A stretch of DNA of 64,000 nt from Yponomeuta sedellus (GCA_934045075.1 OW203737.1:268001-332000), one strand, 5' to 3'. Shown: positions 10,662 to 20,884, numbered from the stretch's first letter. Notes: generated from the letters alone by a model not told the origin. Translations and numbers: made by a program.

Positions 10662-11432
10662 CACACATACATAACAGGTTGTTTGAATTGGTCTTGAAAA
10701 CATGGGATTTAGAAGCTGTACCACAAGACTGGAAAGATGCCTCGATATGTAAGCTATACAAAGGAAAGGGAGACATGTCAGATTGTGGCTCATATCGCGG
10801 CATATCTTTGATCTGCGTAGCAGGCAAAGTCCTTTCACATATTGTGAATATGAGGCTGAACAAACTGGCAGAGACAATTCTTCCAGAAACCCAGTACGGC
10901 TTTCGTCCAAATAGAGGCACAGTTGATGGAATTTTTGTGGTCAAACAGCTCCAAGAAAAATGCTTGGAACAACACCGTGACCTCTACATGTGTTTTGTCG
11001 ATCTAGAGAAAGCCTTTGACCGAGTTCCAAGAGCTGCTCTCTGGATCATTTTAAAGAAAATAGGGTGTCCCGAGAAGTTTGTGAAGATAGTGCGCGAATT
11101 TCATGATGGCATGATGGCTACTGTGCAACACGAGAGCAACTTCACGGACCGTTTCCCAGTTACGAGCGGCGTTAAGCAGGGTTGCGTTATGGCTCCGACG
11201 CTTTTTGCCATCTATTTTGCTGCCGTTATGAAGGAGGCTCTAAAGCGCTGTAATGGACAAATTATGCTCAGCGTTAGGTCCGATAAAAGTATCTTTGATT
11301 TGTCGCGTTTCAGAGCCAAAAATAAAGTCACACAACTGTCCATTTTGGAGGTACTGTATGCCGATGATGTTTGTCTTATGGCTGACAGCATGGAACATCT
11401 GCAGCAATATCTGGACAATCTAGACGAGTCTT
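10662..11432 (+). repeat. Right arm of the inverted repeat (LINE-A RT piece)
   Basis: Sense-oriented copy of LINE-A RT codons, from the FELVLKTWDLEAVPQDWKD region to just after the YADD block, matching the minus-strand element at 9885-9115. It begins and ends abruptly inside the coding region. Confidence 0.9.
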
Positions 11433-13183
11433 CGTATAGTTCACGTATAGTTCTTCCCGCGAATAAAGATGACGAGCTGCCAACATTTTTTGACAATCCT
11501 GATAAAATAAACGAGAACTTCCTCAATGTCCCAGGAAATGCTGATGTGACAATTTCAGACTTGACATTTTACGAGTTTGGGCGTTGCGGCGACAAGATCT
11601 TTAGCCTCCAACCAGTTACGGTTGAGAAAGTTGCGAAGGCGCTGACGGGCATACGCACTAGTGCAAAGGGAGTGGACCAAGTGACTATTGACATGATATT
11701 GCTGACTTTGCCGACGACTCTTGACATTCTGACAACTATTGTTAATATTAGCATTACGACCATGACCTTTCCGTCAATTTGGAAAATCGCACAAGTGACG
11801 CCGCTTCCTAAAAAAACCATTCCTATACATTTCACAGACCTACGTCCTATCAGCATCCTTCCCTGTGCATCCAAGATACTCGAGAGAGTGGTATGTGATC
11901 AGCTGTCGAAATACTTAGAGGACAATAGTATTCTGCCAGAACTGCAGTCGGGTTTTCGCAAGGGTCGATCGACCGTCACCGCACTACTCGATGTAGTTGA
12001 CGACATTCTTCATGCAAGAGATGTTGGCCGTAGCACTCTACTGGTTTTACTAGATTTTTCTGGGGCTTTCGACAGCATAAGCATCCCTCTCCTGTTATCG
12101 AAGATGTCGTATTACGGATTTGATACAGCTACGGTGAAATGGTTTGACAGTTACCTCACCGACCGGGAGCAATCAGTCGGAATAAAGAAAATGGCTGGTG
12201 GGACGCTGTGGTCGTCCCTACGTCTCCTGACACGGGGAGTGCCACAGGGTTCCATTTTAGGACCGTTGCTTTTTATACTGTATAGTGCCGATATTACTGA
12301 TAGTATAAAGAGTAGTGACCATTACCACTTGTACGCTGACGACGTTCAGTTATACACGTCAAGTGCCCCATTGGACACAGCTGTTGCAGTACGTAATATA
12401 AATTTGGATCTCGATCGTATTGCTGCCTGGTCGAGAAGGAACTGTCTTGTCCTGAATCCTGGTAAGTCCAAGTACATAGTACTTGGAACTAAAAATCAAA
12501 TTCGTAATACGCTGGAAGTCCTTGCGACAAATTATGTAGCTATTGAGGGTCAACCCATAGCACGGGTGGAGGAGGCATGTAATCTCGGCCTACTTATTGA
12601 TCCTGAGTTGCGCTTTGAGAAGCACATAGTGCGGGTTGTGAGTAACTGCTTCTACCGTCTTAAGTTACTATACAGTATACGTGATTACCTAAGTGTGGAT
12701 TTGCGTGTCCACCTTTGTGAATCGCTTGTATTGTCTAGGCTGAACTACTGTGATGTTGTCATCCATGGTTGCATACTTGGTCGAACAAAAAGGCTTATAC
12801 AGCGTGTGCAAAACGCATGTGCACGCTATTGCTTCCAGATCCCACCCCGCTCCCACATCACTCCGTACCTATGTGGTGCAAATCTGCTAAACATGCAGGC
12901 GCGCAGACATCTGCACCTTGCCACGTTGCTGTTCGGTGTTGTACGTTATGAGACCCCTTTTTATTTATTTAAAAAGCTCACTTGGTCTAGTCAGGCCAGG
13001 TATTACAAAGTAAGGGCCATTCTACCACAGCATCGAACGGCAGCGTTCCGAGGCAGTTTCAGATTTGCCGCATCTAAGTGCTGGAATGATATTCCTCCTC
13101 CAATCCATGCTGCGACTGGTAGGCACGCTTTCAGACGAAAGTTTGGAGCTTATTTGCTGGAAATGCAGAAGTCCTATCCTTAA
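10679..13183 (+). CDS. Chimeric ORF: LINE-A RT piece fused to LINE-B RT
   Basis: An 834-codon open frame created by the junction at 11432/11433. Residues 1 to about 251 are the LINE-A RT fingers and palm, including its YADD block. The rest is LINE-B: a linker region, then LRPISILP, LLDFSGAFDS (about 457-466), GVPQGS (about 520) and YADDVQLY (Tyr about 552), with a C-terminus reading WNDIPPPIHAATGRHAFRR. The LINE-B style fits the CR1/Jockey group. LINE-B lacks its endonuclease, so the insertion is 5'-truncated and probably dead, although the RT frame is unbroken. The in-frame fusion is most likely accidental, and no promoter is evident. Confidence 0.75.
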   Translation: MFELVLKTWDLEAVPQDWKDASICKLYKGKGDMSDCGSYRGISLICVAGKVLSHIVNMRLNKLAETILPETQYGFRPNRGTVDGIFVVKQLQEKCLEQHRDLYMCFVDLEKAFDRVPRAALWIILKKIGCPEKFVKIVREFHDGMMATVQHESNFTDRFPVTSGVKQGCVMAPTLFAIYFAAVMKEALKRCNGQIMLSVRSDKSIFDLSRFRAKNKVTQLSILEVLYADDVCLMADSMEHLQQYLDNLDESSYSSRIVLPANKDDELPTFFDNPDKINENFLNVPGNADVTISDLTFYEFGRCGDKIFSLQPVTVEKVAKALTGIRTSAKGVDQVTIDMILLTLPTTLDILTTIVNISITTMTFPSIWKIAQVTPLPKKTIPIHFTDLRPISILPCASKILERVVCDQLSKYLEDNSILPELQSGFRKGRSTVTALLDVVDDILHARDVGRSTLLVLLDFSGAFDSISIPLLLSKMSYYGFDTATVKWFDSYLTDREQSVGIKKMAGGTLWSSLRLLTRGVPQGSILGPLLFILYSADITDSIKSSDHYHLYADDVQLYTSSAPLDTAVAVRNINLDLDRIAAWSRRNCLVLNPGKSKYIVLGTKNQIRNTLEVLATNYVAIEGQPIARVEEACNLGLLIDPELRFEKHIVRVVSNCFYRLKLLYSIRDYLSVDLRVHLCESLVLSRLNYCDVVIHGCILGRTKRLIQRVQNACARYCFQIPPRSHITPYLCGANLLNMQARRHLHLATLLFGVVRYETPFYLFKKLTWSSQARYYKVRAILPQHRTAAFRGSFRFAASKCWNDIPPPIHAATGRHAFRRKFGAYLLEMQKSYP

Positions 13184-13724
13184 TCCAGCACTTCCCTTAT
13201 TTTATTGGTATATATATATATATATAAGTATCGTTGTCAGGTTTATGTATTGTGGGATTTATATATCTGCTAGTTATGTTTATTTAATTTATTTGTATGT
13301 ACGAGTATTTTTACTATATTTATAATGTGCAATTATTATTGTATTGTCCATAATATGTATTGTATTATTATTATTGTAAATTGTACCGGGTAGCGGGGAA
13401 CAAAAAAAAAACCGGTCCCAACTGAAAATCAGTTTTGCTGGTGATGTGTTATTCGCAGCACACACCAGCAATGCATGCTGAGTTGGTGACATTTTTTTCT
13501 TGCCACGGAGGCACAATAGCTTGTTAAAAGATTTTACTGTTTTTTGTACTTCCAAATTGATTATACTATTTTTATTTTTAATGCACTAACCCGTGCTAAG
13601 GAACAAATTTTAAAAAAAATTTTTAGCCTCTAAATAGGTTTTTAAATTCCTAATTGATGTTCATCTTCCCCATTACTGTGTATTTTTTATGTTTGTGCAT
13701 TCGTGGCAATTTAAATAAATGTTT

Positions 13725-13764
<40 letters not shown>
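13184..13764 (+). other. LINE-B 3' UTR and (TTTC)n tail
   Basis: Follows the RT stop. Contains a (TA)n run at 13209-13227, a hairpin-like GTTTTGCTGGTGATG/CACACCAGCAATGCATGC segment, the small foldback copy at 13562-13646, AATAAATG near 13717, and the terminal (TTTC)n microsatellite. Confidence 0.7.
13562..13646. mobile_element. tRNA-foldback family, minimal copy (85 bp)
   Basis: Left end ATACTATTTTTATTTTTAAT then GCACTAACCCGTGCTAAGG; right end TTTTTAGCCTCTAAATAGGT then TTTTAAA. These are the same termini as the 5.2-kb array, but with no tRNA-like cassette between them. It is flanked by TTCCAAATTGAT (13550-13561) and TTCCTAATTGAT (13647-13658), 11 of 12 bases the same, consistent with a 12-bp target-site duplication. 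It lies inside the LINE-B 3' UTR, so it inserted after, or travelled with, LINE-B. Confidence 0.75.
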
Positions 13765-13767
<3 letters not shown>

Positions 13768-14657
13768 ATTTTGGACCTAATAAGACGATGATCAGTCCAA
13801 CCCTCCGCTCCTCGCATTGCTCTGGTAATTAGTACATCCTTTAGGTCACGTCTGCGTACTATAACATAGTCCAGCAGATGCCAGTGTTTGGAGCGGGGGT
13901 GCATCCAGGAGGTCTTATACTTCTCAGGCAACCGAAAGAATGTATTGGTGATACTGAGATCAAATTCCGCACAGAAAGATAGAAGGTCGGTGCCATTTGT
14001 GTTGCATTTCCCAATACCATGTCGTCCCAGTACATCCGTCCAGGCATTAAAATCGGTACCAACGCGTGCGTTGAAGTCTCCGAGCAGAGCCACTTTATCG
14101 CAATATGGAATTTTGTGCAAAGCTTCCCGCAGATCCTCATAAAACTTCGCCTTATCGCCGTCAGACGCTTGAAGTGTAGGTGCGTATACACTCACCAGAT
14201 GGAGATACTTTCTCGGGGCGATATGTAAGCGCAGAGTCATGAGCCTGTCGTTGATACCTTTAGGAGGCTCGACTAAAGATTTTGCTAGCTGGTTTTTAAT
14301 AGCAAAACCAACACCACTTGCTGCTTTTTCTGAAGAAGGTTTACCACACCAGTAATAAGTGTACCCACCCAAATCTTCGCAAAGCTCACCACCATCCGCC
14401 AGATGAGTTTCGCTAATTGCTGCAATATCTATATTGTATCGTGACAATTCTCGAGCTATAAGGGCAGTCTTTCTCTCAGGGCATAGATTTCTGTCACTGT
14501 CTAATAATGTTCTTACATTCCATGTTGCGAAACTAAGAGTTGTAGGTTTATTAATTTTGTTTTTATTCCATTTACGACCACGATTATTTGGTGCCCAGGT
14601 GACCGCGGTTTGCCACCTAGGTAGGGGTTGGGACGAACTATTTTTAGGCCACCTTTT
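13765..14657 (-). pseudogene. LINE-A endonuclease (EEP) part, cut off from its RT
   Basis: An open frame on minus runs from 14657 (just after an in-frame stop at 14658-14660) to the insertion junction. Motifs of the exonuclease/endonuclease/phosphatase fold appear in order: ATWNVRTLLD (about 14525), AAISETHLADGG, LLGDFNARVGTD, and WTDHRLI at the end. This domain nicks the target DNA to prime reverse transcription. The frame has no internal stop, but the inserted (TTTC)n tail follows immediately and the protein cannot continue into RT. The first ATG in the frame is at 14447, inside the domain, so the true start is further upstream and is not resolved. Confidence 0.85.
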
Positions 14658-15360
14658 CTAGGCCCCTCCCCGGTTTGGGGAAAGCAGAGCGATCCTGAAT
14701 AGGGCTGCTTTGTCGTCAGAAGAGCTGCCGAAACCCGGACTCCCGTCCCCATCGAGTCCAGGAGCGACCATCACCAACCGACCGCCGTACGTGCAGAGAG
14801 CTAACTAGGAGCCGGGCTCACCAGCCGGAACTCCTTCCGCCACCTCCCCATCGCCGTAGGACTTGCGCTTATAGTCGTAGTCCAGTTAATTGCCAGGGGT
14901 CATCTGCGCGTGAATTATATTAAAGTGGACAAACGGTTGCGCAGTCGCAAGCCCACTCTCTCGCCCTCCACTGCATGCTACTGATGGATTGGGGGCCCAA
15001 TACGACCAGTAAAGAGTTGAGGGTGCAGGTATCTACGGAAGTACCCTGCCGGGTTTTTGGTCGAAGTTTTCCTTCTTCTAGACAGATTCTTGTGAGCAAG
15101 GGCTATGGGTCTGTCACTCCAGGAAAAGTAAGGATAGGTTGGGATGTTTGGAAGAGGAAGGAAAAGGGTTTTGAGGATACTACTGCCAACAGGAAGGATG
15201 TTGGGAGCCAACAGCAGTAGCTCGAGGAGGCCGGGGTCGCGTACCCGTATACTTAGCAAGTAATCTTGCAAGTATCCTCTGACCGAAGGTCTTCTCGATA
15301 ACGCGATAACGTAATCAAGGTATCGATGACGCTATCGGTATCGGTGCCCCAACAAGGGTC
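14658..15360 (-). other. LINE-A 5' leader and unclassified flank
   Basis: GC-rich on the LINE-A side (14660-14980), consistent with a LINE 5' UTR/promoter. No conserved ORF. The outer element boundary cannot be placed. Confidence 0.4.
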
Positions 15361-15361
15361 C

Positions 15362-15475
15362 CTTGTAGGTCTCCACTGCTGGGCCACGGGTCTCTTCCTG
15401 CATAGTAGGAAGGATAGTTTATGACCTACCCTTCCTACTATGCGGAAGAGAGGGGGGTATGCCCCCTACACTTAC
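15362..15475. repeat. Repeat family R2 fragment with a hairpin
   Basis: CTCCACTGCTGGGCCACGGG then TCTCTTCCTGCA matches R2. It continues into an inverted repeat: CTTCCTGCATAGTAGGAAGG pairs with CCTTCCTACTATGCGGAAG across an 18-base loop. Confidence 0.5.
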
Positions 15476-16432
15476 TTTTAGTCTTGCTTTTAGGCAAACA
15501 GCTAATAAAATTCTCAACAGAGTTTGAAATGATCACCCTGTAGAACCGATTGCCGGTATCTCGCCATCCAACTCGATAATGATTGATGAGCGCGGCTCCA
15601 CGCTTGTTACTTACTTTTGTTCCGATTGCAAGTAGCGTGTCTATCTGTCTATACTATACTAACTGCCTCGACAACGTTATTTTGCCATAGTTATTTAGCA
15701 TACGATCTATTCTGCGCTCCGAATATGTTCACACACGCACCGTTTAGCTGAGCATATCCTTATTATCACATAGCTTACCTATTCATTAATTACCTAAGCA
15801 GTTAACTTATTCTATTTTAAGGTGATTATGTATTTTTTTGCGATAATTCAATCATTTTTAAATTTTCATATTATATTCATTTATTAGCGATCATAATGGT
15901 ATAATACAATGATGTTACACATGTCTTAAGTCTCACATTATGGGCCCTGGTCAAGGCATTGCTAAGATATTATTTATACAGCTTCAGATAACATAAAATT
16001 TTATTCTGACAAACATAATGTAGGAAAAGTACTAAACATTACTTACCTATATATTTAACAATTTAACACTTACGTTACTGTTCTTTGGAACTTTTGTAGG
16101 AACTAGACAGTAGGTATTGCTTATATATTATACATATATGAAATTATTTAATTAATTTCATTACAATATTCTCAGACTTATATTCTCAGACTTATAATTA
16201 TATACACGAAAACATTTAAAAATCGCTGAAGCAACACACGGTCAATACGCGAGGCAGTAGAGATCCGCCGGCATCCAAATTTTAATAGAAATCGTGGTTG
16301 GAACATACCGGTAGCATGGGAACCGTGCTTAAGTGCATGAGACCCCCTTGCTAGAAGTGTGAATGTAGAGTTAATTTTTTTTAATTTCAATATTAATCAG
16401 TATTTTTAAGTTCATGTAAAATAATTAGTTTA
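15476..16432. other. No gene seen
   Basis: AT-rich DNA. A 70-codon minus frame at 16178-16390 has no recognisable motif. Nothing supported. Confidence 0.5.
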
Positions 16433-17230
16433 TAAAGGACATTGTCCATTTTGGGCCAAACGTAGACAGAATGTAAGAGAAAAATCGAAATAACCCCTGA
16501 TTAGAATTAATTTCAAAACGAATATTTTTGCTTATCTCGTTGTATCAATCGACATTTTAAACAGTTACAAACTAATAAGAATTTTATCTCAAATCCAGTC
16601 TTTATTTTGTCAACCAGCCTTGATTTTTATTTCAGTATTGCAATTTAAGGAATACAAATTGCACAGAAAAAAATTTGAAGTTTCTAATGCATCGCGTTTT
16701 AGTATTATTTGGGTAAAAAATAATGCACACGATGACACTAATGCAACGGCATTAGAATACTTGCTAGATATGTCCTATTCAATTATTGGTGTGATAAAAT
16801 GATTAAAAGAAATAATCTCGATTTGAGGGTAAACTATTTATTTATGGCAACACTAGACAAAAAAAAGTTGTTTGAATTGTCATTGTCACCGGCTAAAAAA
16901 CAAAACGATTCATTCATTCAATGTTTTTGTTGTTTCTTTGCTTCTCGTGAATATTGTTTGTTTTATTACTACTTTGGCTTGTTAAAAATGGATCCCGATT
17001 GTTCGTTTATTGATGACCCCGGCTCAACTACGGATTTACTTCGTGGTAGGCAAATAAAGCAAGCAAATCATAGGACACCTTGCAGCAAAAAATGCAGGTA
17101 TATTGATGCAAATTAATTACTGTAATAGGGTTCTTACTAACTCATACTACAAAACCTACTACTTAGTTTTAATTCAATTGACTGTTCACGTTTGGCCAAA
17201 TTGCCCATACAAAGTGGACAATGTCCTTTA
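16433..17230 (+). mobile_element. Non-autonomous DNA transposon, relative of the 55.4-kb element
   Basis: Terminal inverted repeats: left TAAAGGACATTGTCCATTTT with GGCCAAACGT close behind; right, read on the other strand, TAAAGGACATTGTCCACTTT with GGCCAAACGT. The element is 798 bp. It retains a candidate transposase first exon (16989-17095) but no transposase core. The ends repeat the GGACATTGTCC palindrome. No clear target-site duplication could be read. Confidence 0.7.
16989..17095 (+). pseudogene. Orphan transposase-like first exon
   Basis: ATG at 16989 opens a frame reading MDPDCSFIDDPGSTTDLLRG and later HRTPCSKKC, ending at a consensus-like splice donor TGCAG/GTATAT at 17095/17096. The intact gene at 55825-57764 has the same layout: short first exon, basic stretch, a Cys codon, then the donor TGCAG/GTAATA in the same phase. 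No acceptor or core exon follows before the terminal repeat at 17185, so the core has been deleted. The homology is inferred from structure, not from a sequence search. Confidence 0.5.
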
Positions 17231-17334
17231 ATTTTAACTTCAATTACTAATAATCGATATTGTTGACTATATAAAAAATAATTGGTTTGCCTATTTTGGA
17301 ACGTAACTTCATAATAAATTAACTTTTGTAATTT

Positions 17335-17500
17335 TAGCCGAGGGTAGTAAACTAACCGTTAATGCTTTCTAAAAGACGCCTATGACCTCAGTCATCCGGG
17401 ACCATGGAACCTGAACAAGTGCCAAAACGTCGGAAAATTGTAAAAATGTAATAAACAAGCATAAATCCGTATAAAAACAATTTTAATTATCGCTAAAGCG
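17335..17500 (+). repeat. Half of a foldback repeat (39.5-kb family)
   Basis: CTCAGTCATCCGGGACCATG, AGTGCCAAAACGTCGGAAAA and ATCCGTATAAAAACA match the right half of the element at 39540-39827. The left half is missing or decayed. Confidence 0.55.
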
Positions 17501-17554
17501 GTTTTGAAGGAGTTCGACTGTGACACGACATTTTATATATAAGAATATTTTTCG

Positions 17555-17670
17555 CTGGTGTCTCAGGTGATTAAAACCTCAGCGCTAGAAATTCGCCGAC
17601 CGCTGTGGGCACGCAAGGTAATCACGTCCATAATTACTCTTCATCATAAAAGGCCGACGTAAATAGGCTA
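17555..17670 (+). mobile_element. SINE family S2, 3' fragment
   Basis: GTCTCAGGTGATTAAAACCT, CAGCGCTAGAAATTC and GTGGGCACGCAAGGTAAT match the S2 tail. From 17670 to 18000 nothing is recognised. Confidence 0.45.
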
Positions 17671-18004
17671 TATAAAAATCGCTATAAAAAACGAGATTGG
17701 CTCTTACGTCTACATAAGAAATCATGGAAATATGTGTGTTGGATGTGATTATCACCGCCTGCAATGGTCAGTCTCTGGGGACACGAGTGGTTATAGCCTA
17801 CCAATACTAACCACCCATTAAAGGGATAGAGATCATTTTTATTGTGAAACCAATTCCAAAAATAGGTCTTTAAAAAGACTAACTGTGGAGTGTTTGTTGT
17901 CAATTTTTTCTCTAATATGATCTAGATTTTGAAATGGACACCTAGTTTGATGTTCATTAAGCCCCAGTTTCTGTGCTTCTTTGAATAAAGTCTTTTAATT
18001 TTAT

Positions 18005-18335
18005 TTCATTTCTCGGACGCCTACCAGCTGAAGCAGATTGCTGGCAGCCGAGGCCGTTGCTGTGTGGTGCCGGCCTAGGCAATAGCACCAACCCAATCCT
18101 TCCCGTGGGTGTCGTAAAAGGCGACCAAGGGACACAAATCAGGGGACTGGGCAACAGCGCCCCCTGCAGTACAATTCCACCGAACTGCGATCCCCAACCC
18201 GCATGCCCAGCGTGGGGATTATGGGCATTACCCCCTATGATAGCAAAACGTGGCTCTTTAGAGGAGGGCTATGTCCAGCAGTGGACTAGCATAGCCTGAC
18301 GACGAGGCTGGATGGTGAGAGCCGATGAGAAAAAG
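18005..18335 (+). repeat. Interspersed repeat family R1
   Basis: TGTGTGGTGCCGGCC, AATAGCACCAACCC, CCGTGGGTGTCGTAAAAGGC, AACCCGCATGCCCAGCGTGG and CAGCAGTGGACTA form a module repeated at 23357-23622, 35672-35842 and, reversed, 31050-31185 and 46611-46697. It is probably retroelement-derived. No ORF is conserved between copies. Confidence 0.65.
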
Positions 18336-18935
18336 ACACGTCAAGCAGTAGAAGAGTACGTTCATTGATTGATTAACCCCGTTAACATTCACGGGACCCT
18401 TCCCTAATATACAGAATATACCACGCAATACATATTATTATAGAGATATTTCTGAAGCGTCTGCTCTTAAGTCACTCATCGCTTCCTCGCCGCTCCATCG
18501 TGACGCCGCCGGGTGATCCAATTTGGATCAAAGCTGTGCTCGAGAGTTGAGACGCTACTCGCGGCTCATCTCCGCCGGATCTGCTTTGTGCACCTTTCAT
18601 CTCGCATTGGCAAACAGGCGGGTACGCGGGTACTTAGTTCGATGAGTTATTTGCAATTTATAGGTGGAAAGGTTGGTGGAGGACTTAGGAGGGTGATGCG
18701 CGGTGCTTAATCGGCACGGTAAAACGTAAAATACCTATAGGTAAACATACCGACGTTAAAAAAATAATGATTTTTATTTATGATAAAAAATACGGCCTTA
18801 TTCATAAAAACACGATTTCTTTAAACCCTCGATAAACGCCGTTTAAAATAGTCTGTGGTGGAGGTTTTACAAGGAACAGGCAATGACGGCTTTAAGTTAA
18901 TCGTGTTTTTATAAATAAGTAACTAAACTTACTTT
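18336..18935. other. No gene seen
   Basis: Contains a CCGCTCCATCGTGACGCCGC patch (18490-18510), resembling a string at 48470-48490, and otherwise AT-rich DNA. Confidence 0.4.
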
Positions 18936-18939
18936 GACT

Positions 18940-19142
18940 TCCACACAACACAATCAGTGTCCTGGTCCCAAACTAGGACACCCTGCGCTATGGTAACCAG
19001 GCAAGGACATCACCAACATGGAAATACACCCAGACCGTGGTCGATCGGACTAACAGCGGCGGCGGCCTCCAGTGGGTATCAAACCAACGACCAACGGCAT
19101 GGTAATCAGACGTGATACCGCTAGGCCATCGGAGCGGTCATT
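18940..19142 (-). mobile_element. SINE family S3
   Basis: Minus strand: GATGGCCTAGCGGTATCACG (A box), a degenerate B box (GGTTTGATACCCACTGG) and a body CCTAGTTTGGGACCAGGACA, shared with the + copy at 46924-47130. Confidence 0.65.
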
Positions 19143-19199
19143 AACACCGAAAAAAAAAATTAAAATTAGGCTCAAATGTATTTTTAAACATTTACGTAA

Positions 19200-19680
19200 A
19201 TTCACACCTGTATCCAGAGAGGGGTAGGCAGATAATATGGTTTGCCTTAATATGGTTTGCCACTAGCAACTTTTTTATTTATAATTATTTAGGTAGGTAT
19301 TCTTAATTGTAAGCTCGATGAAACATAGTATTGATTGTTTTATTGTGATCCAGCGTGTCATGTGTACCTAAATGACAACCAAACTAGGTACCTATATATA
19401 TTACGAACAGTAGGTAGATGCATGGGGGCACCTAAGGAATACATTGGGAGAAAATGAATAGCATTTCTTAATGTGGATGCATTGATTTTCGATATTCATT
19501 TAAAAGCAAAATTCAATTTAATTTATCGTCGCCGCCGTGGGACCGTGAATTTTTACCCAAATCACAATCGGAGCCATTAGCCATTACAGTTTCATTGAAT
19601 CAGCCGCGGCAAGGGCACTCTGTTCGAATGGCACTAATTGTGCGCTTTTGACAATGCTCAATCAATGTAATTAGGGTTTC
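19200..19680. other. Mostly unique DNA; one short R3 repeat piece
   Basis: 19200-19250 carries CACCTGTATCCAGAGAGGGG (R3 family, minus). From 19440 the DNA looks non-repetitive, with balanced composition and TAATT-type homeodomain cores. It could be a conserved regulatory region but nothing proves it. Confidence 0.35.
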
Positions 19681-19975
19681 CCGCGCTTAATTTAGGGGTC
19701 GATGGCCAATGGCCGGGGTGGTGTGATCGCGGCGCGCTGATTGGCCGCCGCCGGCCGCCATCGGCCGCTCATTGGCTGGTGGCGCCCGCTGCGGCACGGC
19801 GCGGGCTACTGACTGGCTGTTTATTGCTAGCATGGCCGCCGCGGACGCATTGTTCTAGTAATTAACGATTGCCAGTCTCGTGATGGCGCCAAAGTGGTGA
19901 AACAAAATTGATTGTTCTGCGCTTTTGTTGCAGCGGTGCAGTGCTGCTGAAGCTCGCCGCTGCGGTGGTTCGGTA
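19680..19975 (+). promoter_or_regulatory. CpG-rich patch with CCAAT boxes and a possible leader exon
   Basis: GC- and CpG-rich in AT-rich surroundings, with CCAAT/ATTGG boxes at about 19702, 19740 and 19770. A short candidate exon ends at GTGGTTCG/GTAAGT (donor at about 19973) and is preceded by a TTTTGTTGCAG-type acceptor, so it could be a small internal non-coding exon or the end of a first exon. No downstream coding exon is recognised and the strand is inferred from the donor. The call rests on composition only. Confidence 0.4.
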
Positions 19976-20073
19976 AGTTTTCCCACTTTTAAACTATTCG
20001 CCTACCAAGTTTAGGTCTGTCAAATTAGCAGCATGTTTTAAGTTACCCGACCGTTAAAAGGAAATTGAAAGCG

Positions 20074-20335
20074 ATGGTAGCGTCTCGCTCAATCCTGCGC
20101 TTACCTGTATTACATGTCAGAAGTCATGAGTTCGAATCCCAGTATGTAGGTATATACTAGAATTTTCTTTTTCCTCTAACTCCCTATTGATGAAGGTTCT
20201 CTGTCAGCTCCCCACATTCATTTCTTGTTTAGAGAAAAGGTCTTCAACGCTGCTTGTAAACTTGTAACTATGTGGGTACTAGCACAGCTACCTACATGCT
20301 AACGGAGAAAGAAAATAGTTGTGAGGAGACCCGCG
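20074..20335 (+). mobile_element. SINE family S2, diverged copy
   Basis: AGCGATGGTAGCGTCTCGC (A box region) and CATGAGTTCGAATCCCAGTA (B box) mark the head. The body is poorly kept and the tail includes GAGGAGACCCG. Confidence 0.5.
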
Positions 20336-20884
20336 TCTTATTTGCCTTTATTAATATCTATTTTATGGGTTAAACTGACATACTGTTCTCTAATCACATC
20401 ATACTAATATTATTAAGGCGAACCTGCTAATCTTGTCTCCAAAACTTAGGTTAGCTGGTAGATAATGCTTAGTAGCATTAAGCTCGCCTAGTTGCAAAAT
20501 GTTTATGCAATAAAGAATTTTAATAATAATAATAAAAGTTGGTTAGTGTGTATGTTTGATATTTCGTCCCGTCTAACTGGAGCGATTTTAATAAAATTTA
20601 ATTGGGAGTTACCTGACACCTTGGATTAACACATAGGCTACATTTTAAGACAAGATATTGTTTGTATCTTTTTAAGTATCAAGAGATTGTCTTCATGAAT
20701 TTTATATACCTATTCTACTCCTATCGCATACTAAGCTCTTATCTAGCGAGGAATTATAATAGCGAGCTGGTGAGGAATGGTTAGGAATTAACAAAATTTA
20801 ATAAGCTAAGTAGGTAGTTTACTGTATTTTAGTGCTTGTTGTTAATTCTGTTTTTCCTCCTTTATAAAATAAAAATAAATAAAA
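20336..20884. other. No gene seen
   Basis: AT-rich; includes LINE-tail-like AATAAAGAATTTTAATAATA (20508). Nothing coding. Confidence 0.4.

Larger units (their letters stand above)
10644..13764 (+). mobile_element. Composite insertion: inverted LINE-A piece plus LINE-B
   Basis: Inserted in LINE-A. Order on +: short filler 10644-10661 (repeats CATAACCTCA from the target edge); a 771-bp LINE-A RT piece in inverted orientation, 10662-11432; 5'-truncated LINE-B from 11433; LINE-B 3' UTR; and a (TTTC)n tail at about 13725-13764. The (TTTC)n tail marks the end where target-primed reverse transcription would begin. LINE-B was therefore copied first and the LINE-A piece joined at its 5' end, as expected from a template switch. 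The spurious KKERKKERK stretch at the end of the endonuclease frame is this tail read backwards. Confidence 0.8.
8105..14990 (-). mobile_element. LINE-A: endonuclease/RT LINE split by LINE-B
   Basis: Minus-strand LINE. The 3' UTR and its CATCATCAT-type tail lie at about 8105-8227, the RT and C2H2 ORF at 8228-10643, and the endonuclease part at 13765-14657. A GC-rich 5' leader runs to about 14990 (outer limit uncertain). The insertion at 10644-13764 breaks the single ORF between the EEP and RT domains. Across the gap the two sides rejoin at an AAAATGAG-type sequence, with ATTTT present on both sides as a probable 5-bp target-site duplication. The EEP start (TWNVRTL) and RT style suggest an RTE-related clade, by memory. 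Confidence 0.8.
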
